Shown here: one piece after another, positions 12,022 to 26,387 of the stretch
Position numbering within the stretch: position 1 is the stretch's first letter
How the letters are laid out: every line of letters starts with the position of its first letter
NCBI GenBank assembly: GCA_029339505.1
Contig: JAQISU010000041.1
Coordinates: 9,975,001-10,039,000, forward strand
Reading direction: 5' to 3'
DNA: 64,000 nt
Source of the DNA: Unio delphinus
Taxonomy: Eukaryota; Mollusca; Bivalvia; Unionida; Unionidae
Made by a program: the position numbers and the translations under genes
Notes under the pieces: generated by a model
Database searches by the model: none
Seen by the model: the letters and a program-made list of their open reading frames with translations, nothing else
What the model was told of the DNA's origin: nothing

Positions 12022-12299
12022 AGCCACCTTTGACGTTACCTACATGTCAAGAGAGAAAAACGGGACATACAAACGTCGCTCAGAATAAGACTTTAGACCA
12101 AAGAACCCGGTCAATAGATATGGCCCAAATGCTAACGAAGGATGGATATGAGTTAGTTGATAATTCAAATAGTGATGATCCAGAAATAACACCGGAACTA
12201 GAAGAAATCATATACGAGTCGACTGAAAATGTTAACACAACTTACAGTGATATATCTGGGTATTTAACAGTGCTAACTAAAAGGGAGACGTCAGTTTGA
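12022..12299 (+). CDS. IgSF upstream copy: terminal cytoplasmic exon with ITSM/ITIM-like motifs
   Basis: The exon starts after CATTAG in phase 1 and ends at a TGA. It encodes about 92 residues that are acidic and tyrosine-bearing. DGYELVDNS matches DEYELVDFS in the downstream gene (31,108 exon). TTYSDI fits the ITSM pattern TxYxx[V/I] and SGYLTV fits the ITIM pattern [S/I/V/L]xYxx[I/V/L]. In animal receptors such motifs recruit SH2-domain phosphatases or adaptors. A polyadenylation signal AATAAA lies near 12,497. Whether this tail is still expressed is uncertain, because the 5' exons of this copy are broken or inverted. Confidence 0.6.
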
Positions 12300-13263
12300 A
12301 CAACGTTTCATCTCCTCGAAAACTTTAAATCATTCTTTCTTGATATCGCATGATTTAAAAAATGTAGATGCACAGTTTTAATATATTCCTTTAATTTCGT
12401 TATACGAGTGTGATAATGTAATTAATGTTCAAACATGACCTGTAACTTTATGAAAGTATTCAACTACATTATTAATCCAACTATAGCGATTGATCAATAA
12501 ACGGATACAATGGTAACAACCAATGTGATAGTGTGATTACGCTTCCCTTTTGCCCTAACCATTGTTTAAGCCTATGGAAGACGGACAATGCTACAGAACT
12601 GTTCAATGACCAGACAAAAACAAATTATTTTGTGACTTGTATGAATTAATTTCAAGATGTTCTGGCTAGAGTCATTCAGAATGTTCTATATTTAATTTCA
12701 CATACGTTAAGGGTCTTTCTTAATTATCACTTTGTTTCCGAGGGAAATAATCTGTATTAAATATTACTTAAATTATTGATTTCACTTTCTTTCTTTTATA
12801 TATATATTGAATACAGATTCGCACCAGAAATATGTGCCTTATCCGTTATATGAATTTCACTAAAACACTCAAGAGATATTAAAATTACAATTGAATTTGT
12901 TTCCGAATCGTCATTGTCCGAGATTTTAAATTTCGCACAATTGACATATTTTAAGCGTGACCCGCAAGCATTCAGAAAGTCGTCTATTGTGGTAAAATTA
13001 AATTCATCCCCTTCGTGAAAATGTTTGAATTTACCAAAATGGGTGAATTGCTCGAGCTTCTCAGACATTTTTAACTTGCTAAATTGAAAGGATCTATACC
13101 AAATGAAGAAATAAATAATAATCTGATTTAGTATTGGTGGAATTAAGGATGTCTCAACATCAGAAAGAATTGATGGAAATGCAAATTGAGGAAGAGGAAA
13201 CCCATTGACAACAACCACCGTACTACCCAATGGAACCTTAATACGGTTCTGAATGAAGATTGA

Positions 13264-13328
<65 letters not shown>

Positions 13329-13500
13329 TGCTGAATGAACAGCACATATTAGTCTTTGAATATTTTGGCTAGGAGAGTAATTGGAAAACGAAAATCCTTC
13401 ATGCCTCAGTAGACGTAGATGATTTCCACTAATCCTGTTGTACGACTTGCGAAACTTTATGCCGTGAACCAACATACTTTGTTTGATGGGAAGTACATCC
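12300..13500. other. Intergenic, with (TA)n and one weak minus-strand ORF
   Basis: A (TA)n tract spans about 13,269-13,325. A minus-strand frame from ATG 13,068 to 12,796 (90 residues, beginning MSEKLEQ, with acidic and cysteine-bearing stretches) is open and free of repeats. I see no motif and no splice or promoter support. It may be a fragment of an unknown gene or chance. Confidence 0.3.
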
Positions 13501-13507
13501 ATATGTC

Positions 13508-15038
<1,531 letters not shown>

Positions 15039-16163
15039 GAGTAGAGTTAAATGAGTCTATTATTCAGAGTTTGATATTTCTAGTCTCTACATATTTATTA
15101 GACGTGAAAGTAGATCAAATATCCATATGTTCCAGACTTGTACTGCCCCAATCAATGGGAGAGTTCTTATTAATTTGTTTTTATTGACGATGTGTAATCT
15201 ACAGTTGTTGTTATGTTGTTTATTGTTGCTGTAAGTATAATTTCAACAGGGGACTGGGGAAAAGCTAACTGTTAAGTATATTTGATTTAAATAATTTATT
15301 ATTTTTGTCAGATTCAAATTTGACATTTTGGATTAAAAATTCATTCGTTGGGAAATTTTTCTAGAAATATTCACTCTAGAAGTAAACAGCAGATGTTAAA
15401 CTCATTTCCTGACCTTGCGTCAGATTGTACACATGCTTCTAAAATGATTGGTTGATTCCAAGGACATCTTTCTTGATCATACTGTATACGTGACTTTGCG
15501 AGCATGGGTTCGTTTTGTGACCTAGAAAATCACGTGACCCCTTCCTGTTTACGAGTGAATCAGTATATAGCAGTGTCTTGGAAGCTAACGTTTCAGTAGT
15601 TAGTCTGGGCTTTAGAATAAAAAGATGTGTGTTATTGTTTTAGTGTAAAATCTTTCAATTCATTTGGGATCAAGATGACTTTATTGTGTTATTTATCTAA
15701 AAATTACTTGTGCTCATTTGAATTATTATAAAACTAAAACTGACTTCATCACGTGACATCGTCGTCCATATTGGATTACATTGTCAAGATTTGAACCGGG
15801 AACTATTAGGAAATTTTATTATGAGGACTCTTGCAATTCCACTAGTTGATTATAATGTGAATTCCTTTTGGATAAATTGTTGCACTTGATTCTCTAAAAC
15901 CGTAATTTTTTTTATTTTATTTTATGAAAATATTTGTACTCAATAAATTATTTGTTAAATTTTTTACAAGCTTGTTATTTTTACTTTTTTCTATGTTGCT
16001 GCTTTTTCGAGCCTAAGTACGTAGCATAGAAATTGGGAGCTATCGTCCGAGATTGCAATAAATTGGAATTTGGCTAGAATTGTTCTCAGAAAACTTTTGT
16101 TATAAATTTGAATTCCCCTAGTTTTTGAAAATTTTAAATCTTTAGTGAGACTGACAGACTTGT

Positions 16164-16635
16164 ATGAAAATGACATCTAAAGTAGAAATATTTCTTTCTA
16201 ATCCTACCCAGGAGCAATTAAATCTTTTTAGGAAAGATGAGTTGACTCAACTTGCCAGAAAATATGATCTTTCTGAAGTCAAGGCTTCTTTAACCAAACA
16301 AAGAATCAAAAAAATTTTGGTCCAATATTTGGTAGAAAAGGATGTTTTGGAACATAGTGCTTTGATTTCGGTCAGTAAGTCTGCATCAGACTCTGACATT
16401 AAACTAAAGGAATTATAAATAAAATTCAAGATGGATTAGAGTTGAAGAAGCTGGAATTTCAGGAAAAGGAGAGCGCGAGAGACAGGAAAGGGAGAAAGAC
16501 AATTACAATATGACAAAGAGAAGAAAGAAAGGTAATTACAATATGACAAAGAGTAGAAAGAAAGACAATTACAATATGATAGAGAGAGAGGATAAAGAAA
16601 AGAAAATTAAATTACAAAAAGAGCAGATGCGGATT

Positions 16636-16694
<59 letters not shown>

Positions 16695-17720
16695 AAGAAA
16701 TGGAATATCAAATTAAAAGAAATACATATGGCAAGTGAAAATCACCATCATACTTCAAATCCAAATTTAAATTTTGATTCAGCATGGAATATTAGATTAG
16801 TGCCCCCTTTCAGTGAAAAAGAAGTAGACAAATATTTCATTCGTTTTGAAAAAGTTGCAGAAAATTTAAAGTGGCCAAGAGAGAATTGGATTCAGTTATT
16901 ACAATGTGCACTTACTGATAAAGCTAGTGAGATTTAAACTTCACTGTAAATTCAGCAAAGTAGTGCCTATGATGTAGTTAATGAATGCATTATAAGGGGT
17001 TATGAGTTAGTCCCTGAAGCGTATCGGCAAAAATTCAGAAATTACGGAAAAGAAGCTGGACAAACTCATGTCGAAATTGCTAGAGAAAAAGAGCACTTGT
17101 TTGATAGATGGTGCTTAGCCAAGAAAGTCGAACAAGATTATCAAAATCCCAAGCAAATTATATTAATTGAAGAGTTCAAAACCTGTCTCCATAGTGATGT
17201 TAAGTCTTATCTTGATGAGCATAAGATTGAAACCTTGGACAATGCTGCTCGAGCTGCTGACGAATATTCTTGGACACATACAGTTCCTTTTGTTAATAAG
17301 ACTTCTACTCAACAGTCTTCTGGCAGAAAGTATTTCCGCCTAATACAAACCCTTCTAAAACTCAAACCAGCACAACTTTCAAAAATCAAACTTCAGAGAA
17401 GATTGATTCTAGATCCTTGTCTCTTCCGACGTGTACATATTGCAAGAAAAAAGGACACGTTATTTCTGATTGCTACAAATTGGAAAATAGGCATCAGAAT
17501 CAAGACAGACCTGTTCTAAATGCTCTTCTTTCTACGAAGTCGACGTCACGGTCATTTATTGAAAGCAATACATTTGTTGGGTCTAATAAATCCTAGTCTG
17601 TTTTTATTACGGAGAATTATGAACCATTCATATCGAAGGGTTCTTTATCACTTTTTGTTGATTCAGCCAATCCCACCCCGATTAAAATTTTAAGGGACAC
17701 ATGAGCTTCTCAGAGTTTTT
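16164..17720 (+). pseudogene. Gypsy Gag-protease remnant
   Basis: The frame from 16,170 gives a Gag-type start (TSKVEIFLSNPTQEQ) with alternating charged helices. After a (GA)n-expanded stretch (16,639-16,690) the capsid-like part resumes at 16,728 (FSEKEVDKYFIRFEKVAENL, then EEFKTCLHSDVKSYLDEHK). A retroviral zinc knuckle CTYCKKKGHVISDC (CX2CX4HX4C) lies at about 17,431-17,472 in a shifted frame. The protease start follows near 17,690, but the glycine codon of the DTG catalytic triplet is a stop (DT-stop-AS). A stop at 16,935, frameshifts and truncation make it non-functional. Confidence 0.75.
16639..16690. repeat. (GA)n microsatellite inside gag
   Basis: About 52 bp of pure GA within the Gag reading frame, translated as alternating arginine and glutamate. 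It probably grew from a charged coding stretch, because the neighbouring sequence is also repeated (AATTACAATATGA blocks at about 16,500-16,585). Confidence 0.9.
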
Positions 17721-18020
17721 TATTATCAGGTACTTTGCCTTTTTCTGAGAAAACGTCTTCTAATGAAAGTGTTCTTATTCAGGAAGTAGCGATTTTTAAT
17801 TCGTTTTATGTACCAATGATTCGAGTGATATATCTTTGCCGAAAGGTCTAAGCTGTTGTCGGATTAAGTATGCATGTCGCTGTTTTTTTTATTCCAAACA
17901 TACATACTCCATTACTCCATATACAATACATAGTTTATTTTATCTTTATCCTGTTTACACCCTATAGAAAACCACGTTTTTTCTAATTATACCATTGTCA
18001 ATACCACTATGAAAGGGTTT

Positions 18021-18104
<84 letters not shown>

Positions 18105-18812
18105 ATGTAAATTGACATAGCAATTAACAATTAATCCAAACCAACATCACCAACATGAAATGAACGTAAACAAATTGGAAATGAAAATTAAAAAGAAGCA
18201 TTTGAAAATAGAAATGAATTCTTTAAAAACTAAACTTTCGAAGCTTAAAATTTGAGATGCAAAATGAAAATTGTAAAATAAATCTCATCTCGAGCACTTT
18301 CAGAATTGATCATATGCCTAGCTTATATCATAAACTTAACCTGTTTGTATCGGTAATAAACAATTAATTATAAATAATAAGCAAAACTAATTAATTATTA
18401 CGACAATCGTTTGATACTTAAATATACCCCTACAACAGACTGTGAGTAACATTATCATAATGCGAAAATGTTTTGTATCAATGAGGTTAAAAATAGAATG
18501 TCTGCAAAATGAACAACTGCGATGAATGGAGCGAAATAAGCATATATCATTTTTGGAAAATAAATCAAAATGGTTATGTCAGGTGGATTTCATGTTAAAC
18601 GTTTTTCCAGTCGATTGATTGAGATACTTTGTGTGCATCAATCACAGATTCTCTTGATTATATCTGTGTATCATTTTATTGTAAATTTTTATGGTGTTTC
18701 GACTGACATACATATCTCAACATTCAGGACTGATACAATGTGAAACCAGCCTGTCCACCATGAGGGAAGGAAAGTCACGATGTCGCGTCGCTCAGAGAGT
18801 ATATATTGTCGG

Positions 18813-21800
18813 AATAGCGAATGCGAATATGAACGTATCACAAATTATTGAGACGTCCGTTCGATCATATGCACATGAAAAGACAACAGATCCATAAATT
18901 ATATGCTTTAAAGAGAGACGATTAAAAGCATCTGACAAATATGACCAAATTGAATAATTTTTAAGTCTACGGACGCTGGAACGTTTCAGATGTCCCACGT
19001 GAGAAACTAACGGCAGAACTGTTTTTCCACAGCTTTGTTGATTTTATGCGAAAATATTCAGAACGTAGTAGATTGCCATCAAGAGACATTTCTTGAAAAA
19101 TTAAATGATAGAACCATTATTGAAGGATTCACAACGCGCACTGGCTTTTCAAAGAAACTGATGCAGTTTCTGCGCAAGTGTCCATTAACCTAGATAATAA
19201 ACTCCTGGTAATTAAATTAATCCCAATACTTATGTATAGATTATAGCTCTTTAAGAGTCCATACACAAAAGTATGATTCCTTACAGTTCAATACCACATA
19301 GGTGTACGGCTGTTCAATAACTCACTTAGGCGTTGTAAAGATAAAATTGAGAGACGAATATACTAGTTAACTCTATTTCCAAATCACATTCTTTCACTTT
19401 GTATTAAACGTCGTATACCTGCCTAGATCCGTGCATGACATTAATTGTAGGGTAACTGTGTTCGAAATAACAGATTTCTACGAGTAACTACAGAAATGTA
19501 TAATCACTCACAGACATGGCTATATACATTCATCTCATTTACTTATGAAGTATCTTTATTTATTGGTACATACACGCTAAGAAAAAATATATCGATGTTT
19601 AGCCACAATAATTTTATAACGGAAGATATACAATTAGAAGAGACGGAAGGAGATATTTGGGAGGGGATTTAAATATAAATGAAGAGAGAAGGATTACTAT
19701 TCAAGACGAACGAAGAAAACAACAACGAGTCTGTAAAATCTCTCAGTAAATATCTCTATTAAATCTAGCTTCTGCGAAGTTACGGAAAAGTCTAAATTGC
19801 AAAATAGAGGTTCACGTTAGCATGTTTACATCTTAACGTAAATATTCCAAATTACCTTTAAGAATAAAATTTTAAAAAGGTGTTTACTCCACTGAAAGAT
19901 TTCTGAACCAAGGTCGGAAAAAAAGTAAAATAATATATACTTTTTCTATTATTAGGTTTTCATAATAAATATTTAGATCAAATTGAATTTTCTAAAATGA
20001 TGCCAATCAGTTAAAAAAAAGATCATATTACAATAGCATGGACTAGAATACATCAATGCAAACTAAACAAGTAACAATTACATTAAATCGAATATAAACT
20101 AAATCAGACATAGGCACCGCTTTCCCCATAATGAAACAACAAGATTTATGTGACAACACTTTCTTTTTACCATATATTGATTGTACATTAGGTGTAAAAG
20201 AACTATTATATATTAGTAAAGATGTAGATAAATAACACATTTCTATACTCTGTGAAGTACATCTGCTGTCCGAGTATCTCCCCCATGATGTGCCTTATAT
20301 CAATATCACACTCAAATAGAAGCACCGCAGTTTGTCTTTGAATTTTTATTTTTCATCCTGTCCATGAAAATAAAGAGTTGTCCTCACAAAACACACTAGT
20401 CGATGAGGTTCTTGATTTGATGTAAACTTTTAAATGTGATGCCAATATCAAAGCCAAACATTACTAATAGGTTGTTGGATAATTTCTTCGATGCTTATAT
20501 ATGTTTGTTTAGAACAAGCAACATTAGATAATCAACACCATATTCGTTTTCTTGAATTAAAACTTGTCCAACCTTAATTTCACTTACATCAACAGACAGG
20601 TTAAATGATTGGCTACAATTTGGAGCTGTAATAGCTGTCATTTTAATTATCAAAAGCCTCAGTCAATATTAACATGTTTTTCTTTCTCAATCAATTTGTC
20701 AGGAGTTCAGCAATTATAGAAAAACTTGAAGACAATTACCGATAGTACCTGTCCATACCTAAATATCTCATGAGTTGCTTTTTATTAACAGGCTCAGGCG
20801 ATTCAGAGATATATTTGACTTTAGCATCTATCGGCTTAACTCGTCAATGTCATACAATATGTTCGATAAATATTACATTATCACGGCAGAACACACTTTT
20901 GAATCCATTAATTAGCAATCTTACATCTGTGAGTCTGATATGGAATTTCTTAATTTTTTGCCAGTTTTAGACGTTGTGCCAGTTTAAGATTTAGACGGGC
21001 ATGTATTAGGCTAAAATACCAGTCTGACCATGAACTGATGAGTTCAAGTCTTATTTACAAAAGGATATTTATTAGTTAACAAATACTAAGCAGCAGCAAG
21101 TGCAACAGTTTCTAAAGTTTCAATCTTATGTAAATCACTTTAAATCCTAAAGTCATTACGGACACAGTTCTTGAACGCTTCAACCGATATGGGTTTTCTG
21201 GGACTTTCGTAATGTGTATTATCTTTTCTAGAAGACACCACCTATCGAATAGTAATGCGTACCTCCATGCTTATTCGACATTCGTCTGGCCAATTCTTTT
21301 AAAAATAGTTTCTGAATGTTTTGTCGAACGCCTAAGTGGTTAGCTCATTAATCCAGCAAGATATTATCCGTAACTATATCATAGTTAACACTCTGCTCTA
21401 GTGACAGTGAATTTAGAAATATCAATATATTTACTAGTGAGTACACATTATAATAATAGAGTAATGTGCTGACTTGGCCATTCATAACTCTCCGCAATTT
21501 TACTTCTTTTATCAGAAAATGAATTACTAACTTGGATATTTCTTAAAAGATAAAAAAATAGGGGTGTGCTTTCTTTTATTTTGCCCGATATTTGAAATTC
21601 CTTCACTTTCACTCCTTTTGAAAGATTTATTTGCATTGGGTGTCTTCTTCTTTCATGTATCTCTCCTCTGTCTCAGATCGTAACAGCATTTGTTTTTATT
21701 GTAACTGCATTTGTCTATCTTTTTAAACTTTCTGATGGTCTAGCTTCCTTTACTTCATTTCCATCTTGTATTTCAATTATAATCCCTTTATTGTTTTGTT

Positions 21801-23430
21801 AGTCTGATACCAACGTAGTGATATAAATCAAAAGCCAACCACTTCCATTAGAAACAAATCTCTTCTACCAAATAATGGTCCGACTTTTCTGTTATTTATT
21901 GTCTGAAAAAGAAACGTTTAGTTCATACAAATGATATTTGATGCAAAGTTGAATTTTGTCAAAGATCTAATTTTGTTCCTGGGTAGAATGTTAAAGAAAG
22001 ATTTCGACATTTGATGACATTTTAGAGAAACATTCCTAATCTCACTAAGATTTCATAAGCTATAGGGATTCAAATTTCAGTGTTTGGAAATAATTTAGCC
22101 AAAATTCAAATATGCTGGACGTGCCACCAATTTAGGTTTTAATAAACATAAAAAAAAAGAAAGAGTGAGAACATCAAGCTTTGTAGAATTTTGTAAATAA
22201 TGTGTTTACTTGGAAAAAACAATGTAAAAATGCAAATAAAAGAAATTACATGTTTAAGAAACAAATCCAACACTAATCTAACAATGATCCACCAATTAAA
22301 TGTCCATGTAATTAAATGTTCTAACCAGTTCAAGTTAGAATCCGATGATAATCAAAGATTAAGATCATGTCATATTATACAACCTGTATAGCATTGTTGT
22401 ATAGAGTTCATTTACCAGCCACAAGAAATAAAACTGCGTTGTTTGAATTCCAAATAAAGTTTAAGGAAATGTGTTTTCCCAAGAATTTGTGTGAGCAGTC
22501 AAATATTTCGAGTGAAACTAATAAATCTTTCAGAATACGAATAATCTGAACAAAATTTAAAATAAAACGCAAAAGGTAAAGTCTGGTTACAGCGGAAGAA
22601 CACAACTTGACATCAGATATTTAAAATCCCAAATTGTAAAATGTCTGTCTAAATATCTCCATTCAATCAAAATTTTAAGCAATTACGGAAATGCCTGAAT
22701 TGCAAAAGAGAGGGTCATGTGGTCATATTTACATCTTAAAGTCATGTACTCCCAACACGACCCTGACAGAAACCAATAACTGTTCTCGAAGGATAACATA
22801 AAAGAGAGTGTTTTACTCCACTGAGTGATTTTTGAATCAAGGTAAGAATCTAAGTAAAAAAAGATACTGTTGATATTATTAGGTGTTTATGAAATGACTC
22901 ATGTTAAACTGCATTTTCTATAAAATATACCAAAACAAGTAAAAAAGATGACACTTCAATACCATTGGTGTAGACTGAAAATGAACTTGTATATTGGTTT
23001 CAAAACCCTAAAATTAACACGACATTGGTGGAACTTCCAGGATACGCTCCACGGTCATAGTCTTTATATCTCAAATACAAAATATATGCTTTGGCCATTT
23101 TTTTATATATACAAAGTTCATTATTTTGTAACTTAAAATAATTCATTCTTCGATAATGTTCAAATCAGTATCATTCCATTACCTGTGTTTGATATATTAA
23201 TCGTTTATGCAGGAAAACAAGGACTGGCAGACTATTTTTGAGACAAGACTGCCATTGTATTTACATAGTACTTAAAAACGTTTTACAGGAATGCAACAAA
23301 GACTTTCATCTTTTTACATTTTAGGTATAGTGTTAGCATGTAAGTGAAAATGCAAATAGTTTACCGATATCGTATACTTTGAATATGTTAATACAAGAAT
23401 TAAAAAAAAATATGGTCCTTTTATCAATTT
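18813..23430. other. Intergenic host DNA with a dispersed repeat pair
   Basis: No complete gene is supported. About 19,733-20,040 and 22,630-22,960 are degenerate copies of one repeat (shared blocks include TTTACTCCACTGA and TATTATTAGGT). A possible exon-like stretch at 20,792-20,928 has an AACAG acceptor, a GTGAGT donor and the readable segment CHTICSINITLSRQ, which recalls IgSF strand sequence. Its length does not keep a symmetric phase, so I give it low weight. Confidence 0.4.
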
Positions 23431-23431
23431 C

Positions 23432-23433
<2 letters not shown>

Positions 23434-23502
<69 letters not shown>
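23434..23502. repeat. (CA)n-(TA)n compound microsatellite
   Basis: About 28 bp of CA repeats followed by about 38 bp of TA repeats. Confidence 0.95.
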
Positions 23503-23505
<3 letters not shown>

Positions 23506-24403
23506 TCATTAGGTATAAGTATTCAAATTATTCGCACTAATCTTAATAGTGAGACTTAAACGGCGGTTGTATTTTTCAGTGGCTGAGAAGGTTTAGACGT
23601 TTCTATGCAAGTATGTTCGAAGCAAAATGAGTAGTGTATTCTAACACATGCGGCCAATTCTGATATTCAATAACAAGAGATAGCGTACATAGAGTGAGAA
23701 CTGAGTAATCTGGTTCGTTCCTGTCTTGCAGTCATTGACATTTATTGTATTCCTGAAAATACGTGTTGTATGTTGTACTTAGATACTATTCGAGAGGAAA
23801 CTCATTTGTTTGGAATATGCACTAGAAATTGAAAGTATTCATTTTGTTGGACTATACTATTATTCTGGAACTGTTATAGACTATTCGAAGGAACCATGGA
23901 CAACGCCATCTTCGCAATGTCACGGTTCTTAAATGACCAGCACATTCTGGTCTTGAAATGTATTAAGACCATTCAATTAATTTAGGACTTTCATTGATCT
24001 TCATATCGATTTATTTGCATTTGCATCATAGTACACTACAGTCAATTTACAATAAACATATTACCAAATGTGTTGTTTTTCTTTTTTGTTATTGAAATTC
24101 TAACCATATAGTCGAAAGAAATTAAAATTTCTTTCAAGCTATCGCTAATATTTTAAATATATATCTCAACCTCTTGTTTCGTATAAATATTCGTTAAAGA
24201 GAAACAAAAAGATCACAATAATCATCATAGTATATGGATGATTCGCAGGAAATATATTATCAACAAATATACCTTAAACCAACTGAATATTTGTTACTCG
24301 AGCAAATTCTTCTATCTATTTCAGGTTCGATTTATCCAGAGAACATCTTTTCTTTAACATCCATATCCTTCTTTGTCATTCGCACGCATATGCATGAAAA
24401 CGC

Positions 24404-24404
<1 letters not shown>

Positions 24405-24481
<77 letters not shown>
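24405..24481. repeat. (TA)n microsatellite at the edge of the inverted-duplicate region
   Basis: About 76 bp of TA. It lies just outside the segment (24,480-25,275) whose inverted copy is at 5,815-6,410. The inverted copy also ends in a short TA/CA tract, so this simple repeat may mark the rearrangement boundary. Confidence 0.9.
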
Positions 24482-24488
<7 letters not shown>

Positions 24489-25073
24489 TGTGTCTGTCTG
24501 TTTGTCTTTTTGACACTAAACCTATTCTGTTCAACACTGATGTTAACCGGCACTGCGACTTCGTGGCTTAATTCCTTAGGATCGTGAAGTATTGCATACA
24601 ACGCAGAACAAAATAATTGGCAATCAATAACACATATTGAATATGAAATCTTGTATGTTGTTGATTATTAACGAAAACTGGATCAAACCGAAGTTTATCT
24701 TAAGGAAATAACTCGAATGTGTAAACTCTTAACAAGGGGTGTTTGTTCAGTTATCATAATAAGCTGTTAGTTAACCCCTGCAATATAAGTGTTATTTGCA
24801 CACATTTCCTATCTTTATTGTTCTCAAAATATCTTCCGCATCACGCGTTTCCTGGTTAACAATGTCACGCGTTTCCTGGTTAAAAATTAACACAGAAATT
24901 GATTAGATGCTAAGTCATATTCCGTTGGCTATGATCAATCATGATACACAATTGCTTATGAAAGTCATTTTAGGGTGCATGACATACTTGGAATGCACTT
25001 AGGTGTTTTACTCACAAAATTGGCTCTTTTATGAGTACAAAGAGAACGGGAAAGGTATATTCATACTTCAACA

Positions 25074-25134
25074 ATGACGAAAAATACATTCTGGATATTC
25101 GCTTTTTGTTTGCCTACATTTGCTGTATTTACAG
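25074..25134 (+). CDS. IgSF gene exon 1: start codon and signal peptide
   Basis: ATG at 25,074 opens 20 codons that begin MTKNT and continue as a hydrophobic segment, ending at a GTAATT donor in phase 1. The same exon is found inverted at about 5,941-6,002, which supports it as a real coding unit rather than chance. Confidence 0.75.
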
Positions 25135-26349
25135 GTAATTAGTAACAATATTTTAATAAATATATTTTGCGTATGTCAGATGAAACTGAATTTGCAAATA
25201 TAACACATATCTTTACTTTATTCCTTAGATTTATTATACTACAACCAGTGTCCGTGTCACCTTCAGTGTCCTCGTTGGAGGGACGTGTCGTAAGATGTAC
25301 ATTATATAAATATTTGCAACTTATATGAATCTCAGTCATTCTTTAGTCAAGTGACAATTTGAAGTAAGATAACTTGTTACATACGTCCATATTAGTTTCA
25401 CCCGTTTGATTATTAATTTGTTTTTAGATTATCTTACGTTGATAAACCCACTTTAAAATATAATGCATCTGGAATCATCAAACGTTTCGGGTAGAGTTAT
25501 TTGACGGGTACAATATCCCAACCATAAAGTAAAAATGTCTAACATTTCACGCTTCACTCAGTTTAGTTAAATCATGTTTTAAGTTTCTATCTCAAAATCT
25601 GTTCATTCCTAGAACCATTAAACGGTATTAGTGCAACATGAAAAGGTCAATGTATCCTTATTTTATTTTTTAATATCTTGGTTTATGTTTATGTGATTAT
25701 TTCTTGACAGATTTGCTTTTGTAAATTGGAAATATGTTGTCGACACCTTTTAAGTGGATTGATGGATATGATTACTACATTCTCATAATAAATATCGGTC
25801 ACTGTGACATAAATTTCACACTTCACTCACTTCACTTCTGGAACTAAATTTTCCTTACATTTTATATGTCACACTCTGTTCATGCAAAAATCATCCAGCA
25901 CGTCACTGTTATTTTTCCTATTTTACTGACTGAGGCTATATTCATGCGTTTCGCATATGTTAGGAGAAGGGTATGTCGCCATGTATATATCATTTTAAAT
26001 CTATAAGTTACCAATCGGGGTGAGATAAATCATTTTCGTGAGTACTAATCGCAATTTCACATATTAGATCACTAAGTACCATATTTAAGTCTTCAATGAC
26101 TTTCAATCAATATTAGGCAATAATAATGCCGATATCATGAAAGTAAATGACTGGATGTATTTTCGTTTTACCACCCTGTTTTTAATTAGCGTATGACCTG
26201 ATGATTTCCTACTTCCTCACTATTATACAGCATCCACGAAACTTGGCAGCGGATGAAACATGAAAATTACTACATTTTCATCTCAAAAGCAAAATTAAAG
26301 CATTCGATATTAAATCTATGCTAGATTTTTGTTTTATTTTCTATAATAA

Positions 26350-26387
<38 letters not shown>

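Larger units (their letters stand above)
15270..17778 (+). mobile_element. Decayed Ty3/Gypsy element: LTR-like region, gag, start of protease
   Basis: An LTR-like leader begins TGTTAAG at 15,270 and may end near 15,968, with a TATATAGCAG box near 15,563 and AATAAA near 15,941; its limits are approximate. It is followed by gag and the first part of a retropepsin. Reverse transcriptase, RNase H and integrase are absent: sequence switches to the duplicated host unit at about 17,779. This is a 3'-truncated, inactive element. Confidence 0.7.
15039..18812. repeat. Tandem duplication unit, copy 2, split by a Gypsy element
   Basis: The left piece (15,044-15,268) and right piece (17,779-18,812, including a CT tract at 18,021-18,102) match copy 1. 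In place of the 210 bp found between them in copy 1 (about 13,745-13,955), copy 2 holds a decayed Gypsy element. The insertion therefore came with, or was followed by, loss of the target segment. Confidence 0.75.

Noticed and set aside
13143..13502. Overlapping minus-strand frames of 119-183 codons containing IYIYIY
   Set aside because: They are inflated by the (TA)n tract; only the short part below 13,068 is free of repeat and even that has no support.
20792..20928. Exon-like segment with acceptor and GTGAGT donor
   Set aside because: Length is not a multiple of three and no partner exons are visible nearby; kept only as a note.
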